A DNA stretch of 33,862 nt from Saprospiraceae bacterium (GTDB lineage: Bacteria; Bacteroidota; Bacteroidia; Chitinophagales; Saprospiraceae): NCBI GenBank assembly GCA_019694255.1, contig JAIBCI010000095.1, positions 1-33,862 on the forward strand. The letters run 5' to 3'. Positions 33,810-33,862 of the stretch are shown in pieces. The number at the start of each line of letters is the position of its first letter. The first letter of the stretch is position 1. The notes under the pieces were generated by a model. That model made no database searches, was not told the origin of the DNA, and was given only the letters and a program-made list of their open reading frames with translations. Made by a program: the position numbers and the translations under genes.

Positions 33810-33862
33810 TTAATATTTCAACCCAAAGGTAAGACCTGCGGATCAAACGACGTTTTCCGAAT
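33810..33862 (-). CDS. Possible C-terminus of an outer-membrane barrel protein, partial
   Basis: Read on the minus strand, one frame ends GLTFGLKY and a stop at 33810-33812, which is the usual ending of a Bacteroidota outer-membrane barrel. That frame has a TGA only three codons before GLT (33843-33845), and the neighbouring frame reads IRKTSFDP up to the same point. So either the gene has a one-base frameshift here or the match is chance. It would lie upstream of the di-haem gene on the same strand. Confidence 0.3.

Overview
The window reads as a chromosomal segment of a Bacteroidota bacterium, probably from the Saprospiria/Chitinophagia side of the phylum. The signs are type IX secretion (T9SS) C-terminal sorting tails on three secreted proteins, a periplasmic beta-propeller histidine kinase with a NarL-type partner, and many start sites preceded by the phylum's promoter pattern (TTG, about 18-23 bases, TAnnTTTG) with few Shine-Dalgarno sequences. 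The phylum call is firm; the family-level call is inference. I saw no tRNA, rRNA or CRISPR array.

Layout. 1-8141 (all minus strand): a truncated exported protein, a NarL/LuxR response regulator, its propeller sensor kinase, and a large secreted protein related to peptide-N-glycosidase F. Near-identical 18-base dyads lie upstream of the regulator and of the truncated gene. 8245-11477 (plus): a Crp/Fnr-family regulator followed by hmgA and hppD (homogentisate and tyrosine catabolism) and a strong terminator. A CRP-type palindrome sits at the activator position of the hmgA promoter. 11563-15513: a small membrane protein, an acetyltransferase, an HpcH/HpaI aldolase (minus), an outer-membrane-type gene broken by one stop codon, and a serine beta-lactamase-like lipoprotein. 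15585-16314: a REP-associated tyrosine transposase flanked by its palindromes. 16376-19453: small and secreted proteins and a PhaB-like reductase. 19454-20846 has no recognisable gene.

20847-22092: an arsenic cassette, arsR-arsM, with two matching ArsR-type operators and no arsenite pump in view. 22093-23072 is a gene-free stretch with several hairpins. 23073-25102: a cold-shock-type operon (RhlE-like helicase, cold-shock-domain protein, CspA) with a long leader and a terminator. 25479-26930: a secreted lipase/esterase with a T9SS tail. 27056-28222: the Fic/XRE pair known as mobile mystery proteins B and A, preceded by a 33-base tandem repeat that overlaps its promoter. 28523-30491: mnmE and a conserved membrane-anchored protein. 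30703-33611 (minus): a tightly coupled operon of a di-haem DUF1111-type lipoprotein, a Rieske [2Fe-2S] lipoprotein and a porin, possibly following an outer-membrane barrel gene cut by the window edge.

The leads best supported by sequence are the hmgA promoter architecture, the repeated dyads at the two-component locus, the paired ArsR boxes, the 33-base phased repeats at the Fic pair, the transposase/REP unit, and the Rieske/di-haem/porin operon.
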